Shown piece by piece: positions 48,548-58,374 of a stretch of 64,000 bases of DNA; within the stretch, counting starts at the first letter, position 1; each line of letters begins with the position of its first letter. Location: assembly GCA_003140075.1 (NCBI GenBank), contig PLIO01000070.1, positions 77,363-141,362 on the forward strand, written 5' to 3'. The notes under the pieces are model-generated. The model made no database searches. It was not told the DNA's origin and worked only from the letters and a program-made list of their open reading frames with translations. The DNA comes from Acidobacteriaceae bacterium (GTDB lineage Bacteria > Acidobacteriota > Terriglobia > Terriglobales > Acidobacteriaceae). The translations under genes were made by a program, and so were the position numbers.

Positions 48548-50533
48548 TCAGGCCGTTGCCAGGCTGGAAGGCCGAAGTTGCCGGTCCGACTGATGCTCCA
48601 GCCAACTCTGGAACATGAGGATGTCCCATAAGTGGTACTGCCAGGCTCCGCGACCTTGGAGGTGTGCGTCCCACTTTCGTCGAACGACCGCGGAATCGAA
48701 GAATCCTTCCTGCTGCAGCCGCCTCGGGTCCAGCAAAGCTTCAGCCCAATCACGCATCGATGTGCGAAGCCATGAATCGAGCGGGATGCCAAATCCCATC
48801 TTTGATCGCTCCGTCAACTGTGAGGGGACGTAACGCCGCAGCAACTGGCGAAGAATCCATTTTCCATGGTGTGGCCTGACCTTCATTTCGAGGGGCAGTC
48901 GCCAGGCAAACTCCACAACGCGATGATCTAGGTAGGGGATTCGGCTTTCTAAGCCGAATGCCATGCTCGCCCGGTCAAGTTTCGCCAAGATATCGTTTGG
49001 CAAATAGGTGATGGTGTCGAGATACATTGCCTGAAGTGCAAAGTCTGGCAGTGTGAGCCATTCTTGTTTGCTAAAGTGGGGCGACGAATCCAAGACCGTT
49101 TCCCGAACCACCCGCTCCGAAGGAAGCCAATGCGAGGCCATCTTCATATACAGGTCTTTGCGATCCAGAGAAGACAACAAGCGTGCCAACTGGTGCAGTT
49201 TGTAGCCAGGACTGCGCTGTCGAAAGCTGGCGGGGAGGATCGGGCGCAAAACGCCAAAAATCGCCTCCCAATTCTGCGGTTCGACCCCGGTGATTGCAGC
49301 CGCTGTCAGCTGCCGCAACGTGCGTGGAGTGAGCCTGAGCGAGTTCCACAAACGGCCGCCCCAAGTGTACCGGTTGTATCCTCCGAACACTTCGTCGCCG
49401 CCATCGCCCGAAAGGCTTACAGTCACATGCTGCCGGACGAGCTGAGAGATCAACAAGGTGGGAAGCTGGGAGGAATCAGCAAATGGCTCGTCATACACTT
49501 CGGGCAAGCAGCTGACCAACCCGATCGCTTCCGCCGGACTAACATACAACTCCGTGTGCTCGGTTCCCAGGTATCGTGCTACTGCCCGCGCTTCCGGTGC
49601 CTCGTCGTAAGACGCATCCTGGAATCCAATCGTGAACGTGCGGATCGGAGAGCTACTCTGCGCCTGCATAAGTGCGACAACCAGTGAAGAATCGATTCCG
49701 CCGGACAGAAATGCACCGAGGGGTACATCCGCGTGCATGCGCAGCCGGACAGCATCGCGCAAAAGCCAATCAAGCTCCGCCACCGCGTCCTTCTCCGAAC
49801 CTCGGAACGGGTGCGATGCAGCATCTTCCACGCACGCCAGCACCGACCAGAACGCGCTGATCCGGGTTTCGCCGCATTTATAGCGAAGCATCGTTCCGGG
49901 AAGCAGCTTGTGGATGCCACGGTAGATGGAATCGGGAGCCGGGATACAGTTGAACTGCAGGTACCGAACCAAAGAATCGCGGTCGATTTCTGCATCGAAG
50001 GCCGGGTGCTCACGGAACGCCTTGAGCTCGGAGGCAAAAAGAAACACGCCGCCGGCCGTACCATAATAAAGAGGCTTTTCGCCTAGTCGGTCTCGCGCCA
50101 GTAACAGCGTACGCTCGTGACGGTCCCACAATGCGAATGCGAACATTCCGTTCATTCGCTTTAGCGACGACTCGACTCCCCATTCCTCGAAGGCGGCGAG
50201 CATCACTTCGGTATCGGAATGGCCGCGAAACCCGAGGCCGGGATTGGCCCTCTGTAAGTCCTGCCGGACTTGCTCGTAATTGTAGATCTCGCCGTTGTAC
50301 GAAATCACAAACCGGCCGGCCGGGGAGACCATGGGCTGGTGGCCGGCAGAGGAAAGATCCAAAATCGAGAGACGGCGGTGACCGAGAGCGACGCCGGTCT
50401 CGGGGTCGGCCCAGACGCCGTGACCATCGGGGCCGCGGTGCGACAGCGCATCGGCCATCCGAGCAGCGATGAACTCCAAGCCATCGCGATTCGTTCTTCC
50501 TGCTGAATCGACGCACCCCGCGATGCCGCACAC
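48548..50533 (-). CDS. asnB: Asparagine synthase (glutamine-hydrolysing)
   Basis: The protein has 661 residues. It starts MCGIAG with the glutaminase nucleophile Cys2, then HRGPDG and YNGEIYNY. The synthetase domain from about 245 has PLGAFLSGGIDSSLV, the PP-loop for ATP, and SLSGDGGDEVFGGY. Such enzymes are common in exopolysaccharide loci, where they probably amidate a sugar acid (for example a uronamide) rather than make free asparagine. The GTG start overlaps the stop of the upstream glycosyltransferase by one base, so translation is coupled. Confidence 0.9.
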   Translation of the reverse strand: MCGIAGCVDSAGRTNRDGLEFIAARMADALSHRGPDGHGVWADPETGVALGHRRLSILDLSSAGHQPMVSPAGRFVISYNGEIYNYEQVRQDLQRANPGLGFRGHSDTEVMLAAFEEWGVESSLKRMNGMFAFALWDRHERTLLLARDRLGEKPLYYGTAGGVFLFASELKAFREHPAFDAEIDRDSLVRYLQFNCIPAPDSIYRGIHKLLPGTMLRYKCGETRISAFWSVLACVEDAASHPFRGSEKDAVAELDWLLRDAVRLRMHADVPLGAFLSGGIDSSLVVALMQAQSSSPIRTFTIGFQDASYDEAPEARAVARYLGTEHTELYVSPAEAIGLVSCLPEVYDEPFADSSQLPTLLISQLVRQHVTVSLSGDGGDEVFGGYNRYTWGGRLWNSLRLTPRTLRQLTAAAITGVEPQNWEAIFGVLRPILPASFRQRSPGYKLHQLARLLSSLDRKDLYMKMASHWLPSERVVRETVLDSSPHFSKQEWLTLPDFALQAMYLDTITYLPNDILAKLDRASMAFGLESRIPYLDHRVVEFAWRLPLEMKVRPHHGKWILRQLLRRYVPSQLTERSKMGFGIPLDSWLRTSMRDWAEALLDPRRLQQEGFFDSAVVRRKWDAHLQGRGAWQYHLWDILMFQSWLEHQSDRQLRPSSLATA

Positions 50534-51531
50534 TAGCTTGTTTCTCCCTTAACGGATACAACTGCATTCACGTTCTCGACAAGAATCAAGTCTTCGGTGA
50601 ACCCATCCAACACACCTCGCCACAAACTTCGCAGCCGGGTGAATTTGAGATCTCGCACCAGCACAACCAATCCGAATTCCAAGAGCGCGCGATAAACGAC
50701 CGCAGCATAAAAGAGCGGCCGGTTGCGTGAGCGTCGTACGGCAAGAATCAGGTTTCGAAAGCTGTAGTAAGTTCTCCAGGCTGGCTTGTCGATGGTCTTT
50801 GCCAGCCACCTTTGCTTGTACTCGTAGTTATCGCAGTAAATGGCATCGCTGACGATTACCTGGCGGTAGCCGAGATCCGAGAGTCGCCATCCGTATTCCA
50901 GGTCTTCCCAACCCATCCACATTGCGGGCCAGGGGAGAACCCCCCGCTTCACAGGATCTGTGGAATAAAGAGCACCGTTGCTGCTGCTCCAGAACACGTC
51001 AATCAGGCGATCTGGCGGTGGCGATGCAACGAGTATCGCTGGAAGCGGCAGTTCGCGCGTTCCGGTGAGATTAAAACGCTTGGCCGTGGTCAAATAACCC
51101 AGCGGATACGCCACACCGAGATTCTCGAGGAACCTGGCAGCGTCGAGCAGTGCCCGAATGACTTGAGGATCAAAGTTCCCGTCGTGGTTGAGTGCGTAGG
51201 CGTAGTCTGCGCCGCCTTCAGCTGCGATCCGCAACCGCTCGCACAGGTTCGCGCCCGAACCCAAATTCCGATCGTAGGATCTGTAGAGTACGTGGTGCCA
51301 TCCGCGATCCGCGAGAATCGACGGAATCGTACCTGTGCCGCGGGAGTCCACTACGAGGATGCGTTCAAAAATATCCTGACCGGATGATTGCACCTGATCC
51401 AGAATGCGCATGACGTCGGCGTCGTTTTGGTAAGAAGAGATGACCAGCCAGACTCTGGAGGACTGCATTTCAGAACATGGCAGCATCTCTCCCGCGTTAT
51501 CAGTTCTCGTTGAAGACACTTTAGAGGTCAA
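50533..51531 (-). CDS. Glycosyltransferase family 2-like protein
   Basis: The protein has 332 residues. After an N-terminal extension of about 25 residues comes WLVISSYQNDADVMRIL, then ILVVDSRGTGTIP and YALNHDGNFDPQVI, where the acidic pair is spread out compared with a standard DxD. MWMGWEDLEYGWRL near 215 is the ED acceptor motif. The C-terminal part (about 275-305) is partly hydrophobic. It is probably an inverting transferase for the same polymer. It directly follows the methyltransferase gene and overlaps asnB by one base. Confidence 0.78.
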   Translation of the reverse strand: MTSKVSSTRTDNAGEMLPCSEMQSSRVWLVISSYQNDADVMRILDQVQSSGQDIFERILVVDSRGTGTIPSILADRGWHHVLYRSYDRNLGSGANLCERLRIAAEGGADYAYALNHDGNFDPQVIRALLDAARFLENLGVAYPLGYLTTAKRFNLTGTRELPLPAILVASPPPDRLIDVFWSSSNGALYSTDPVKRGVLPWPAMWMGWEDLEYGWRLSDLGYRQVIVSDAIYCDNYEYKQRWLAKTIDKPAWRTYYSFRNLILAVRRSRNRPLFYAAVVYRALLEFGLVVLVRDLKFTRLRSLWRGVLDGFTEDLILVENVNAVVSVKGETS

Positions 51532-52458
51532 CTATTGCGACAGACAGCGCCCCGAAGAAAACAAATCGTCAAAGCTAAGGTGTGAACACGGCATTGTCTG
51601 ATTGGGTTCGCACAGGAAAGGAGCCTTCTTCCGCCACTCGGCATCGGCCTTTAAAATATTGGGATTCTTTGTCTGAGTCCGGTCGACAGTTGGGCTGAGT
51701 GTCTGGGCCAGCACAATGATGTGATATGGACGCTCCACAGCGACATTCAACACGTCCATGCCAGCATAATCGAACATGTGGACCAGAAGGTCCGGGCTGA
51801 ATACATGATGATGCATTGCGCGAACCGACGCGTTCATCAGACAACGCTCTCGGAACTGCTCCATCATGCCAGCTCCAGGATCCAAGGCGAGATCGTGAAG
51901 CTCTAAGACTTCCGGCAGATGCGTCAGGTCGGCTTCCGTCACGTTTCTTCGATAGTCCTCCTCGATATGGGAAAAGGTGGAAAATGGCCGCCGGTGGTCA
52001 AAGGTGCCGGCTTTGTGCGGCACGACCACCAGGACAGCGCCGCCTAGCCGGAGGATTCGCTTCCATTCCATGAGGGCCCGCAGCGGGTTCGCCAAGTGCT
52101 CCAAGACGTGCGAGGCCAGAACAAACTCATAGCTTTCATCCTTCAAGCCCGACGGGCTCGCTGCCTCGGCCACGACCGATTCTCTCGTAGAAGCCCAAAT
52201 TACATCTTTCGAGAAATTGCATTGGTCTACTCGCCGTGAAATTGGATAAACAGGGATAAGGCGTGTTCTAGTAAAGATCGGGCTCGGACCTCCGAATTCG
52301 ATGCCAATCCGGTCCCGAAAAAATGGCTCCATCTGCCCGAATCCAAAGCACGTTTTACTGGTGGCACGAGCGAACAGCACATGGGGTAAAGCTCGAGCCG
52401 CCCACAAATAGTAGGGGTAGCGGCTTACTGGCTGCGTGCTATTGCTGATTCTTCTCAT
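51532..52458 (-). CDS. Class I methyltransferase-like protein
   Basis: The protein has 308 residues. The centre shows YEFVLASHVLEHLANPLRALMEWKRILRLGGAVLVVVPH, quoted only in outline, which are motifs II-III of Methyltransf_11. The usual glycine-rich motif I is weak (RIGIEFGGPSPIF near 50), so the SAM site may be altered. Motif HRRPFSTFSHIEEDY near 170 is typical of a family found in polysaccharide loci. It begins divergently from the second methyltransferase at 52543 with 84 bp between, and its stop touches the next start. Confidence 0.7.
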   Translation of the reverse strand: MRRISNSTQPVSRYPYYLWAARALPHVLFARATSKTCFGFGQMEPFFRDRIGIEFGGPSPIFTRTRLIPVYPISRRVDQCNFSKDVIWASTRESVVAEAASPSGLKDESYEFVLASHVLEHLANPLRALMEWKRILRLGGAVLVVVPHKAGTFDHRRPFSTFSHIEEDYRRNVTEADLTHLPEVLELHDLALDPGAGMMEQFRERCLMNASVRAMHHHVFSPDLLVHMFDYAGMDVLNVAVERPYHIIVLAQTLSPTVDRTQTKNPNILKADAEWRKKAPFLCEPNQTMPCSHLSFDDLFSSGRCLSQ

Positions 52459-52542
52459 TTCACGATTTCACAGGATCGGCCCGCGCATGTTATTCCCACC
52501 TCCCACGTATGGCTCGCGTACAATCAAGCGGCCGGAGTCACT

Positions 52543-53361
52543 TTGGAAAAACCAAGAAATCTGGATGATGCAACCGTTGAAGGCTTCGGGAAGGAATGGA
52601 GCAAATTCACCCAGGAGCCTCTCAGCGCGGCGGAGCGAGAGCAACTCTTTGCCGAATACTTTTCGCTCATCGATTGGAGTAAGAAACCCAGAAGAGTCTT
52701 GGACATGGGGTGCGGCAGTGGGAGATGGGACGTGCTTCTTGCTCCTCTCGTGGGTGAACTTGTGGCCGCCGATGCGAGTCCCGAAGCTCTTGAGGTGGCA
52801 AAGCGTATTGTTCGTGCGCCTAATGTATCGTTCGTGGAATGCAGCCCGGAGACTCTTCCGTTTGCAGATGGACATTTTGATTTCATCTTCTCGCTCGGCG
52901 TGTTGCATCATCTGCCCGATACCGAGGCGGCGATCGAAAGTCTCGCCTGTAAGCTTACCCCTGGCGGACGGCTGCTTCTTTACCTGTACTATGCATTCGA
53001 CAATCGTCCAAGATGGTTTCGTTTCATTTGGAAGCTAACCGACTTGGTCAGACGTTGCGTCTGCAGGCTTCCTTTTTCTCTGCGGTACGCGCTGTCGCAA
53101 GTGATCGCGCTTTTTGTCTACTGGCCGCTAGCCCGCGCCGCCAAGTTTTTCCCAGTTCCTGGTTCTTGGCCGCTCAGGTTCTATGCGGATCGTAGCTTTT
53201 ACGTCATGCGCACCGACGCTTTGGATCGGTTCGGGACAAAGCTGGAAAAGCGATTCACAAAGCAGCAAATCGTCGCAATGCTAGAAGCCGCTCGGCTAGA
53301 GGACATACGGTTTTCAGACGATGCCCCGTATTGGGTGTGTGCGGCGAGCAAGCGCATGTGA
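52543..53361 (+). CDS. Class I SAM-dependent methyltransferase
   Basis: The protein has 272 residues. Motif I is VLDMGCGSGRWDVLL near 53, followed by VAADASPEALEVA and FDFIFSLGVLHHLPDTE. Residues about 165-215 hold an extra helical, partly hydrophobic insertion, which suggests a lipid or lipid-linked acceptor. It is the only + strand gene in this part of the polymer locus. The start is a TTG at 52543, preceded by GGAG at seven bases; no ATG is placed as well. Its 3' end overlaps a decayed - strand gene. Confidence 0.82.
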   Translation: MEKPRNLDDATVEGFGKEWSKFTQEPLSAAEREQLFAEYFSLIDWSKKPRRVLDMGCGSGRWDVLLAPLVGELVAADASPEALEVAKRIVRAPNVSFVECSPETLPFADGHFDFIFSLGVLHHLPDTEAAIESLACKLTPGGRLLLYLYYAFDNRPRWFRFIWKLTDLVRRCVCRLPFSLRYALSQVIALFVYWPLARAAKFFPVPGSWPLRFYADRSFYVMRTDALDRFGTKLEKRFTKQQIVAMLEAARLEDIRFSDDAPYWVCAASKRM

Positions 53362-53710
53362 ACCCAACGGACGATGTGACCTCGCAACCCACGATTGTGT
53401 GGTTATTGAGGGTCTGCAACCCATATGGATTATTAGAAAGCGCTTCCATCTGAAAGACCCTGTGAACGACTTCGTCCCAGCGTGTGTGTTGTTCCCGGTA
53501 AAGGAGTTAGCCGAATCTGTGCTTGGAACCATGACCCATGTGTCGGCGGGTCCGCACTGGCAAGAGAGAAATGTGTCTGATGTGGCGTACAAATCACCCG
53601 CGGAACAACTGATCGAGCTTGATGCGAATGTTCCGACCGTCACGCCACCGACTTGAGCCTGAACGGCGGGAGCTAACGAGCAAAACATATAGGAGACTTC
53701 GTACATTCAT
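53314..53710 (-). pseudogene. Frameshifted remnant of an exported protein
   Basis: From the ATG at 53710 one frame gives a signal-peptide start (MNVRSLLYVLLVS). The rest of a normal signal peptide and mature N-terminus (APAVQAQVGGVTVGTF, SCQCGPADTWVMV, ANSFTGNN) continues in another frame, which is open from 53706 to 53314. A one-base shift near 53670 therefore breaks the gene. The mature part looks like the N-terminus of the long beta-helix-type exported proteins of Acidobacteriota, of which only about 100 residues remain. The 3' end runs into the methyltransferase gene on the other strand. Confidence 0.5.
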
Positions 53711-53723
53711 TTTTCTGCTCCAT

Positions 53724-54692
53724 TCAAGATGCTATTTGCACTCGCGCGAGCCGATTCTGTTTAAACAATGACTTTGCCAACCAAACCCAAAGCATGGTGT
53801 AGGCCTTAACAGTGTCACCGATTTCGAGGATACCGCCGCGAGAAACTGCGTAGACCATCCGTGACAAGGGTTCAATGAGCAGGGTCGCAAGGGTCACGGC
53901 CGTCGCCGACGCCCAGCCAAAATACTTGTAGCAGTAGATAATCCGGCTGCGGAGCGAATAGAAAAGCCGTAGATCTTTAGCCTGAGCGGAGCATCCTCCA
54001 CCTTTGTGATAAGCCTGAGTGGTTGTCAGGTAGTACGATTGCAATCCCGCAGCGTGAACCGAGTGGAGAAAGTCGACCTCTTCGTAGTAAACAAAGAAAC
54101 GCTCATCGAATCCGCCTACCGTTTCGAATATCGGCCGGCGCACCAGAAGAAACGCCCCCATCACGATATCGACTGGCCTGGTTTCACGGTGGTCCCAATC
54201 CCGCATGAGGTTGCCCTGAAACCGTCGCGGGAAGACGTGGCTCAACCCAAACATGTGTCCATAGAAGTGCTGCGGTTTTGGAAATCGCGAGCAGGTCAGC
54301 GCTATCTCGCCTTGATCATTCGCGAGTTGTACTCCGCAAACAGCGACCCGTGAATTCTCCTTCGACTCCAGAAAACGAACGGCTGCAGAAAGTGTCCCGC
54401 TGGTTAACACGATATCGGGATTGAGAAACAACAAATAGGAGGCTCGGCTCCGAGACCCTCCTTTATTGCACGCAGCCGCGAAACCACGGTTTGCCCCGTT
54501 CCGAATGGTGGACAGCGGAAGGCTTCCCATTTGCAGGTTGTCGGCGGAGCCATCAGACGAGCTGTTGTCGACTACAACCACGCGCGATAGTTCAAGCCCG
54601 TCAAGACTTGCGTCCCTGATGGAATCGAGACACTGCTGCAGTTGCGCACCTGCATTCCAGTTAACGATGACGATATCAAGGCTAGGAAGCAT
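53724..54692 (-). CDS. Glycosyltransferase family 2 (rhamnosyltransferase-like)
   Basis: The protein has 322 residues. It begins LDIVIVNWNAGAQLQQCL, with VVVDNSSSDGS, the metal site LFLNPDIVL near 88, and FFVYYEEVDFLHSV near 195 as acceptor/base region. The C-terminal 60 residues contain hydrophobic stretches that attach it to the membrane. It resembles WbbL-type rhamnosyltransferases. It overlaps the polymerase gene by eleven bases, so the two are coupled. Confidence 0.86.
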   Translation of the reverse strand: MLPSLDIVIVNWNAGAQLQQCLDSIRDASLDGLELSRVVVVDNSSSDGSADNLQMGSLPLSTIRNGANRGFAAACNKGGSRSRASYLLFLNPDIVLTSGTLSAAVRFLESKENSRVAVCGVQLANDQGEIALTCSRFPKPQHFYGHMFGLSHVFPRRFQGNLMRDWDHRETRPVDIVMGAFLLVRRPIFETVGGFDERFFVYYEEVDFLHSVHAAGLQSYYLTTTQAYHKGGGCSAQAKDLRLFYSLRSRIIYCYKYFGWASATAVTLATLLIEPLSRMVYAVSRGGILEIGDTVKAYTMLWVWLAKSLFKQNRLARVQIAS

Positions 54693-55932
54693 CTATCGCT
54701 CTCGGCAACCACTGTGCCTTATGCGCTTTGCGTCCGATTCTGAAGTACAGGTAGCCTAGCAACAAGTACTTAAGCCAGGATTCGAACGGAGCGAAATATT
54801 GATCCGTGAAGGTCATTACGGCTAATGGGAAGAGGCTGACAGCGTAGTAAAACAGGTATAGCGGATCACCTTTGATCGCCCTGGCGTAGCAGTACGTAGA
54901 CATTGCTCCGATCGCGCAGAACACAACGACCACTCCAACGATGCCAAAATCAATGAAGGGAGGTTGTAGCGCCGTATAGACGTTCCATGGGAAAGGAACG
55001 TTCACCTCTTCTTGAATCGGCGAGATTAGTGTGCCGCCAGTAAAACGGCGAACGACATTTACCCCTGCGACGAAGGTGTTCGTGCCGTATCGAAACGGAG
55101 GATCGGAGCGTACAACTTGATCAAATGCAGGGATGCTTCCAAGAGCGTATTGAGCTAGTGACTCCTGGACCGAAGCGCGATTATCGCGGATCGCAGAATC
55201 GAGGCTACCACCCTTTCCCAGAATCACGGCAAAGGTGGCAAATACAAACAAGAAGGCCAAGCCTGCACCAACGAACGTCTTCCAGTTCAGGCGACCCCGC
55301 ATCGACGAAATGCCCAGCAATGGGACAAAAAGCAATAAAAAAGAAGTCCGACCGGTTGCGAGAACAGCGTAGGCAGCCGAGAACGCGATTGCGCAGTAGT
55401 ATTGGAGTCGTTCCTTGCGTCCCGTACCGACCTCAATAGCCCAAAGAAACGTCGTGACGAAGCTCAGGATCGAAGCGTTTCCCAATAGGCCGTAAGGCGA
55501 AGCTCCCACGTCGGATGTCTCAATTCTCAAGGCGATCAGCCAGTTGCCGATTCCCGACTGCTGGGCGATAGCGTTTGCTTTTGCCAGCACGAAGGGGAAG
55601 AGGGCACCTGATATGAGTAAGAGAAGTAGTCGTGCGCGCGGATGATGCGGCGAGGTTAACTGAACTTCACACCGCTGGACGGGAATAGCCAGTGGTGCTG
55701 GATACAGGAGGAGAGCCAGTTCCGCACCACCAGTGAATGCCAGCACAACGGCCAAGAATATCAGTAGCGTTAGAATGCTGATGGAGTCGATGGTGATTGG
55801 GCGGAAGCAGTAAAGCGTGAGTACCCCCAACCACAGGGCGCTCGCGATAAAAGCGGGATACCGATAATCACGGAACCGGCGGTAATTGAATATGGTCAGC
55901 AGCGCCAACAGCGCTAGAATAATGATTTTCAT
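54682..55932 (-). CDS. wzy: Oligosaccharide repeat-unit polymerase (Wzy-like)
   Basis: The protein has 416 residues and about eleven membrane segments. A large periplasmic loop (about 225-300, with SIPAFDQVV and FRYGTNTFVAGVN) is the hallmark of Wzy-type polymerases. It joins lipid-linked repeat units on the outer face of the inner membrane after flipping by the Wzx protein of the same locus. Sequence conservation is low in this family, so the call rests on topology, the FRYGTNTF-type loop and location. Confidence 0.77.
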   Translation of the reverse strand: MKIIILALLALLTIFNYRRFRDYRYPAFIASALWLGVLTLYCFRPITIDSISILTLLIFLAVVLAFTGGAELALLLYPAPLAIPVQRCEVQLTSPHHPRARLLLLLISGALFPFVLAKANAIAQQSGIGNWLIALRIETSDVGASPYGLLGNASILSFVTTFLWAIEVGTGRKERLQYYCAIAFSAAYAVLATGRTSFLLLFVPLLGISSMRGRLNWKTFVGAGLAFLFVFATFAVILGKGGSLDSAIRDNRASVQESLAQYALGSIPAFDQVVRSDPPFRYGTNTFVAGVNVVRRFTGGTLISPIQEEVNVPFPWNVYTALQPPFIDFGIVGVVVVFCAIGAMSTYCYARAIKGDPLYLFYYAVSLFPLAVMTFTDQYFAPFESWLKYLLLGYLYFRIGRKAHKAQWLPRAIDAS

Positions 55933-55969
55933 ATGCAGCGCCGTTCAGAAATAGGCAACCGCCGGTGGA

Positions 55970-56950
55970 TCAAGCGAAACGATCCGTTTTTCCGCGGATG
56001 CCGTCCAGAGCGCCGAGCAAACAATAAGCAAGCTTATTGAAGCGTTTCTTCTCGAAGAGACAGATCAGCAGCAGTGACTTCAGCCGCGAGCAAAGGGTCG
56101 TAAGAACCCACCTTGGTTCGCTGCCCAGATACTCCCCCGCAAGGATCAACGTATTCCGGGTCATGAAATACTGTCTCCAGGGTGAGTGATTACTGGCTCC
56201 CGTCGTCTTCCATGGCAAGCGATGTTCTATTAGGTTTCCGATGGAATGTTGCATCAATGGTTTGGAGGTCATCACGATATGGAATCCTTGCGAGCGGGCG
56301 CGGAGGCAGTATTCCAGATCGACACAATCCACAAAGAACTCTTCTCGAAATCCACCAATTTCGTGAAACGCCTGCAGTGAGACTAGACTGCCTGATGTGA
56401 TGACTGCCGTCACCTCCGCTCCCCAAGAACTGTTTCCGTCTTGGTTTGCGGCGGCTGGTTTCCCATTCACCGAGCTGGTGTAATTTGAACCGATCACCGC
56501 GAGGCTGCTCTGCTTAGGAAATGCGTGATAGGCAGCCGTGAGAGAGTCAACCAGGTCGGAAGCAACGACCGTATCCTGATCCAGGCTCAGAATCCAGCGA
56601 TACCCCTGTTGCGCAGCCCACTCTGCACCCTGGTTGAGGGCGCGGGCGACCCCTTCGTTTCTGTAGTTCAGAATTATGTGCACGTCCTGGTTGTCCACCA
56701 ATTGCTGAAGCCGGCCTACGCCTGATTCTGACCCATTATCTACAACCGCAATGTGAGCAACTTGCGGTATCACTTTCTGTGTGCGGGAGAGAAGATCGCC
56801 GTCGGGATTACGGGTGACAATCACGGCGCATATTGTCTCCCGCGCCGGTGCATTTTGATTGGCTTGAACGGAACTTGCTCTTTGCGTATTCAATTCAGTG
56901 CCAACATTGTCAGGAGTGACCGTGCCGCGATCGGTTTCAAGCATCGTCAT
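55970..56950 (-). CDS. Glycosyltransferase family 2 (rhamnosyltransferase-like)
   Basis: The protein has 326 residues. After a 40-residue polar extension come ICAVIVTRNPDGDL, IAVVDNGSESGV, the metal site WILSLDQDTVV near 120 and FFVDCVDLEYCLRA near 207. The pattern is that of dTDP-rhamnose transferases of the RfbF/WchF kind. The C-terminus has a basic-hydrophobic stretch likely to touch the membrane. It lies between the polymerase and flippase genes (37 and 53 bp). Confidence 0.85.
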   Translation of the reverse strand: MTMLETDRGTVTPDNVGTELNTQRASSVQANQNAPARETICAVIVTRNPDGDLLSRTQKVIPQVAHIAVVDNGSESGVGRLQQLVDNQDVHIILNYRNEGVARALNQGAEWAAQQGYRWILSLDQDTVVASDLVDSLTAAYHAFPKQSSLAVIGSNYTSSVNGKPAAANQDGNSSWGAEVTAVITSGSLVSLQAFHEIGGFREEFFVDCVDLEYCLRARSQGFHIVMTSKPLMQHSIGNLIEHRLPWKTTGASNHSPWRQYFMTRNTLILAGEYLGSEPRWVLTTLCSRLKSLLLICLFEKKRFNKLAYCLLGALDGIRGKTDRFA

Positions 56951-57003
56951 GAACTAACCCCATATCCGAAACCTAGGGACTATGCGTTCACCCGACTACG
57001 GTT

Positions 57004-58374
57004 TTAAAGAATCACAGATTCGACCGGCAAGCCGGCAACCTGGGGGGAAGGATTTCTGCCTATCCAATGAGCAAGAACGATCAGCAACCCGGCGTCGATG
57101 GACGCGCGCAGCATCCAAGCCACCGCGGCTCCAGTCACACCGTAGGTCTGAATAAGCCAATACAGGGCGACGGCATAAAAGGGAAGTTCCACCAGGTTCA
57201 ACTTCGCCGGGATGTCAGGTCGGCCCAGTCCTTGAAGAAGTGCGAATGGCAAGGCTCCGACCGCCAATGCCAATGTGCCGACCAGAAGCAACTGGGCAAT
57301 CCGATAACTGTGCATTGAGAAGTCCGGCCCCAGCCACAGCGAAAGCCCCGGTCTCGCGATCGCGATGAGCACCCCCGTGAGCGGAAGCAGGAGCGCAAGC
57401 AGGTACAAGGTCGTACTGCGATAAAGAGTTCCCAACCGATGGCGATCCTGGGCCGACGAAAGACTAAATGCAGGAAACATAACTGCAGAAACCGCGCCGG
57501 AGACAATCAACAGTTTGGTAACCACTTCGTACGGAGTCGCGTAGTAGGTAACGGCGGCCGTCGAGACTAAGGCGCCAATAACAAAGCGGTCGATGTACAG
57601 CATCAGCGGGCCAACGACATTGCTTACGGTCATCCAGCCACCCAGAGAAAAGAGCGACCCTATATGCTGGGGGCGGACCGCCAGTTCACCCGCTAATGCT
57701 GACGATACGCGGAAACAGAGAAGCAGGTGTGCCATCCATCCAGCAATTCTGCCAGCTACGAGGACGACGGTGATTGGGAAAATATGGTTTGAGAAGGGCA
57801 GCACAAGCAGAGGCCCGGCAAAGGTGAATATCCCCATCGGTGTGCGGACCAGGTTGATCAGCCCAAAGGCTTGCTGAGCCTCCAGGAAGCCGCGCAATCC
57901 TGCAGTGCTAATTACAACCGGGATCGAAACGGCGAGAGCATAGAAGGAGTACAGGGCATCACTGCGGATAGCGATTGGAATTTTCAATATCCCATAAACC
58001 AGCAAATGACTTCCCAGGGCGAATATCGCCGCACCCACCAAACCCAACGCCATCATCATGGTCTGGCTGGTCCAGAATAGCTCCGGGATCTCCTCTTGCC
58101 GGCCGCTTCCCAGCTTCTCAGACACAAGTTTTGTCAAAGCGCGACCCAAACCCAGATCAAACAATCCAGCATATCCAATGAGCGTCCAAGCGAGGGCAAT
58201 CACGCCGAAACGATCTGTGCCCAGTCTATGGATAAGGATGGGAATGGAAACGAAGGCGACCAACAACGGACTTCCCGTTCCCAACAGATTCCATATTACG
58301 TTCCTGACCAGAAGCGGCCCTTGAAGCAAGTAATGATGTTTTGTAGGACTCTCAGTCATGGGAGATGTCGGCAT
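57004..58374 (-). CDS. wzx: Polysaccharide flippase (Wzx)
   Basis: The protein has 456 residues with about twelve to fourteen membrane helices. The N-terminal phrase SIPILIHRLGTDRFGVIALAW and DLGLGRALTKLVSE near 72 are typical of Wzx/RfbX proteins. It flips undecaprenyl-linked repeat units to the periplasm for the Wzy protein encoded just downstream. The first 23 bases overlap the end of the length-control gene. It is the counterpart of the flippase fragment at the very start of the window. Confidence 0.88.
   Translation of the reverse strand: MPTSPMTESPTKHHYLLQGPLLVRNVIWNLLGTGSPLLVAFVSIPILIHRLGTDRFGVIALAWTLIGYAGLFDLGLGRALTKLVSEKLGSGRQEEIPELFWTSQTMMMALGLVGAAIFALGSHLLVYGILKIPIAIRSDALYSFYALAVSIPVVISTAGLRGFLEAQQAFGLINLVRTPMGIFTFAGPLLVLPFSNHIFPITVVLVAGRIAGWMAHLLLCFRVSSALAGELAVRPQHIGSLFSLGGWMTVSNVVGPLMLYIDRFVIGALVSTAAVTYYATPYEVVTKLLIVSGAVSAVMFPAFSLSSAQDRHRLGTLYRSTTLYLLALLLPLTGVLIAIARPGLSLWLGPDFSMHSYRIAQLLLVGTLALAVGALPFALLQGLGRPDIPAKLNLVELPFYAVALYWLIQTYGVTGAAVAWMLRASIDAGLLIVLAHWIGRNPSPQVAGLPVESVIL

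Noticed and set aside
53321-53656. 111-codon + strand frame downstream of the methyltransferase
   Set aside because: Antisense to a recognisable exported-protein remnant; the + translation has no family features.
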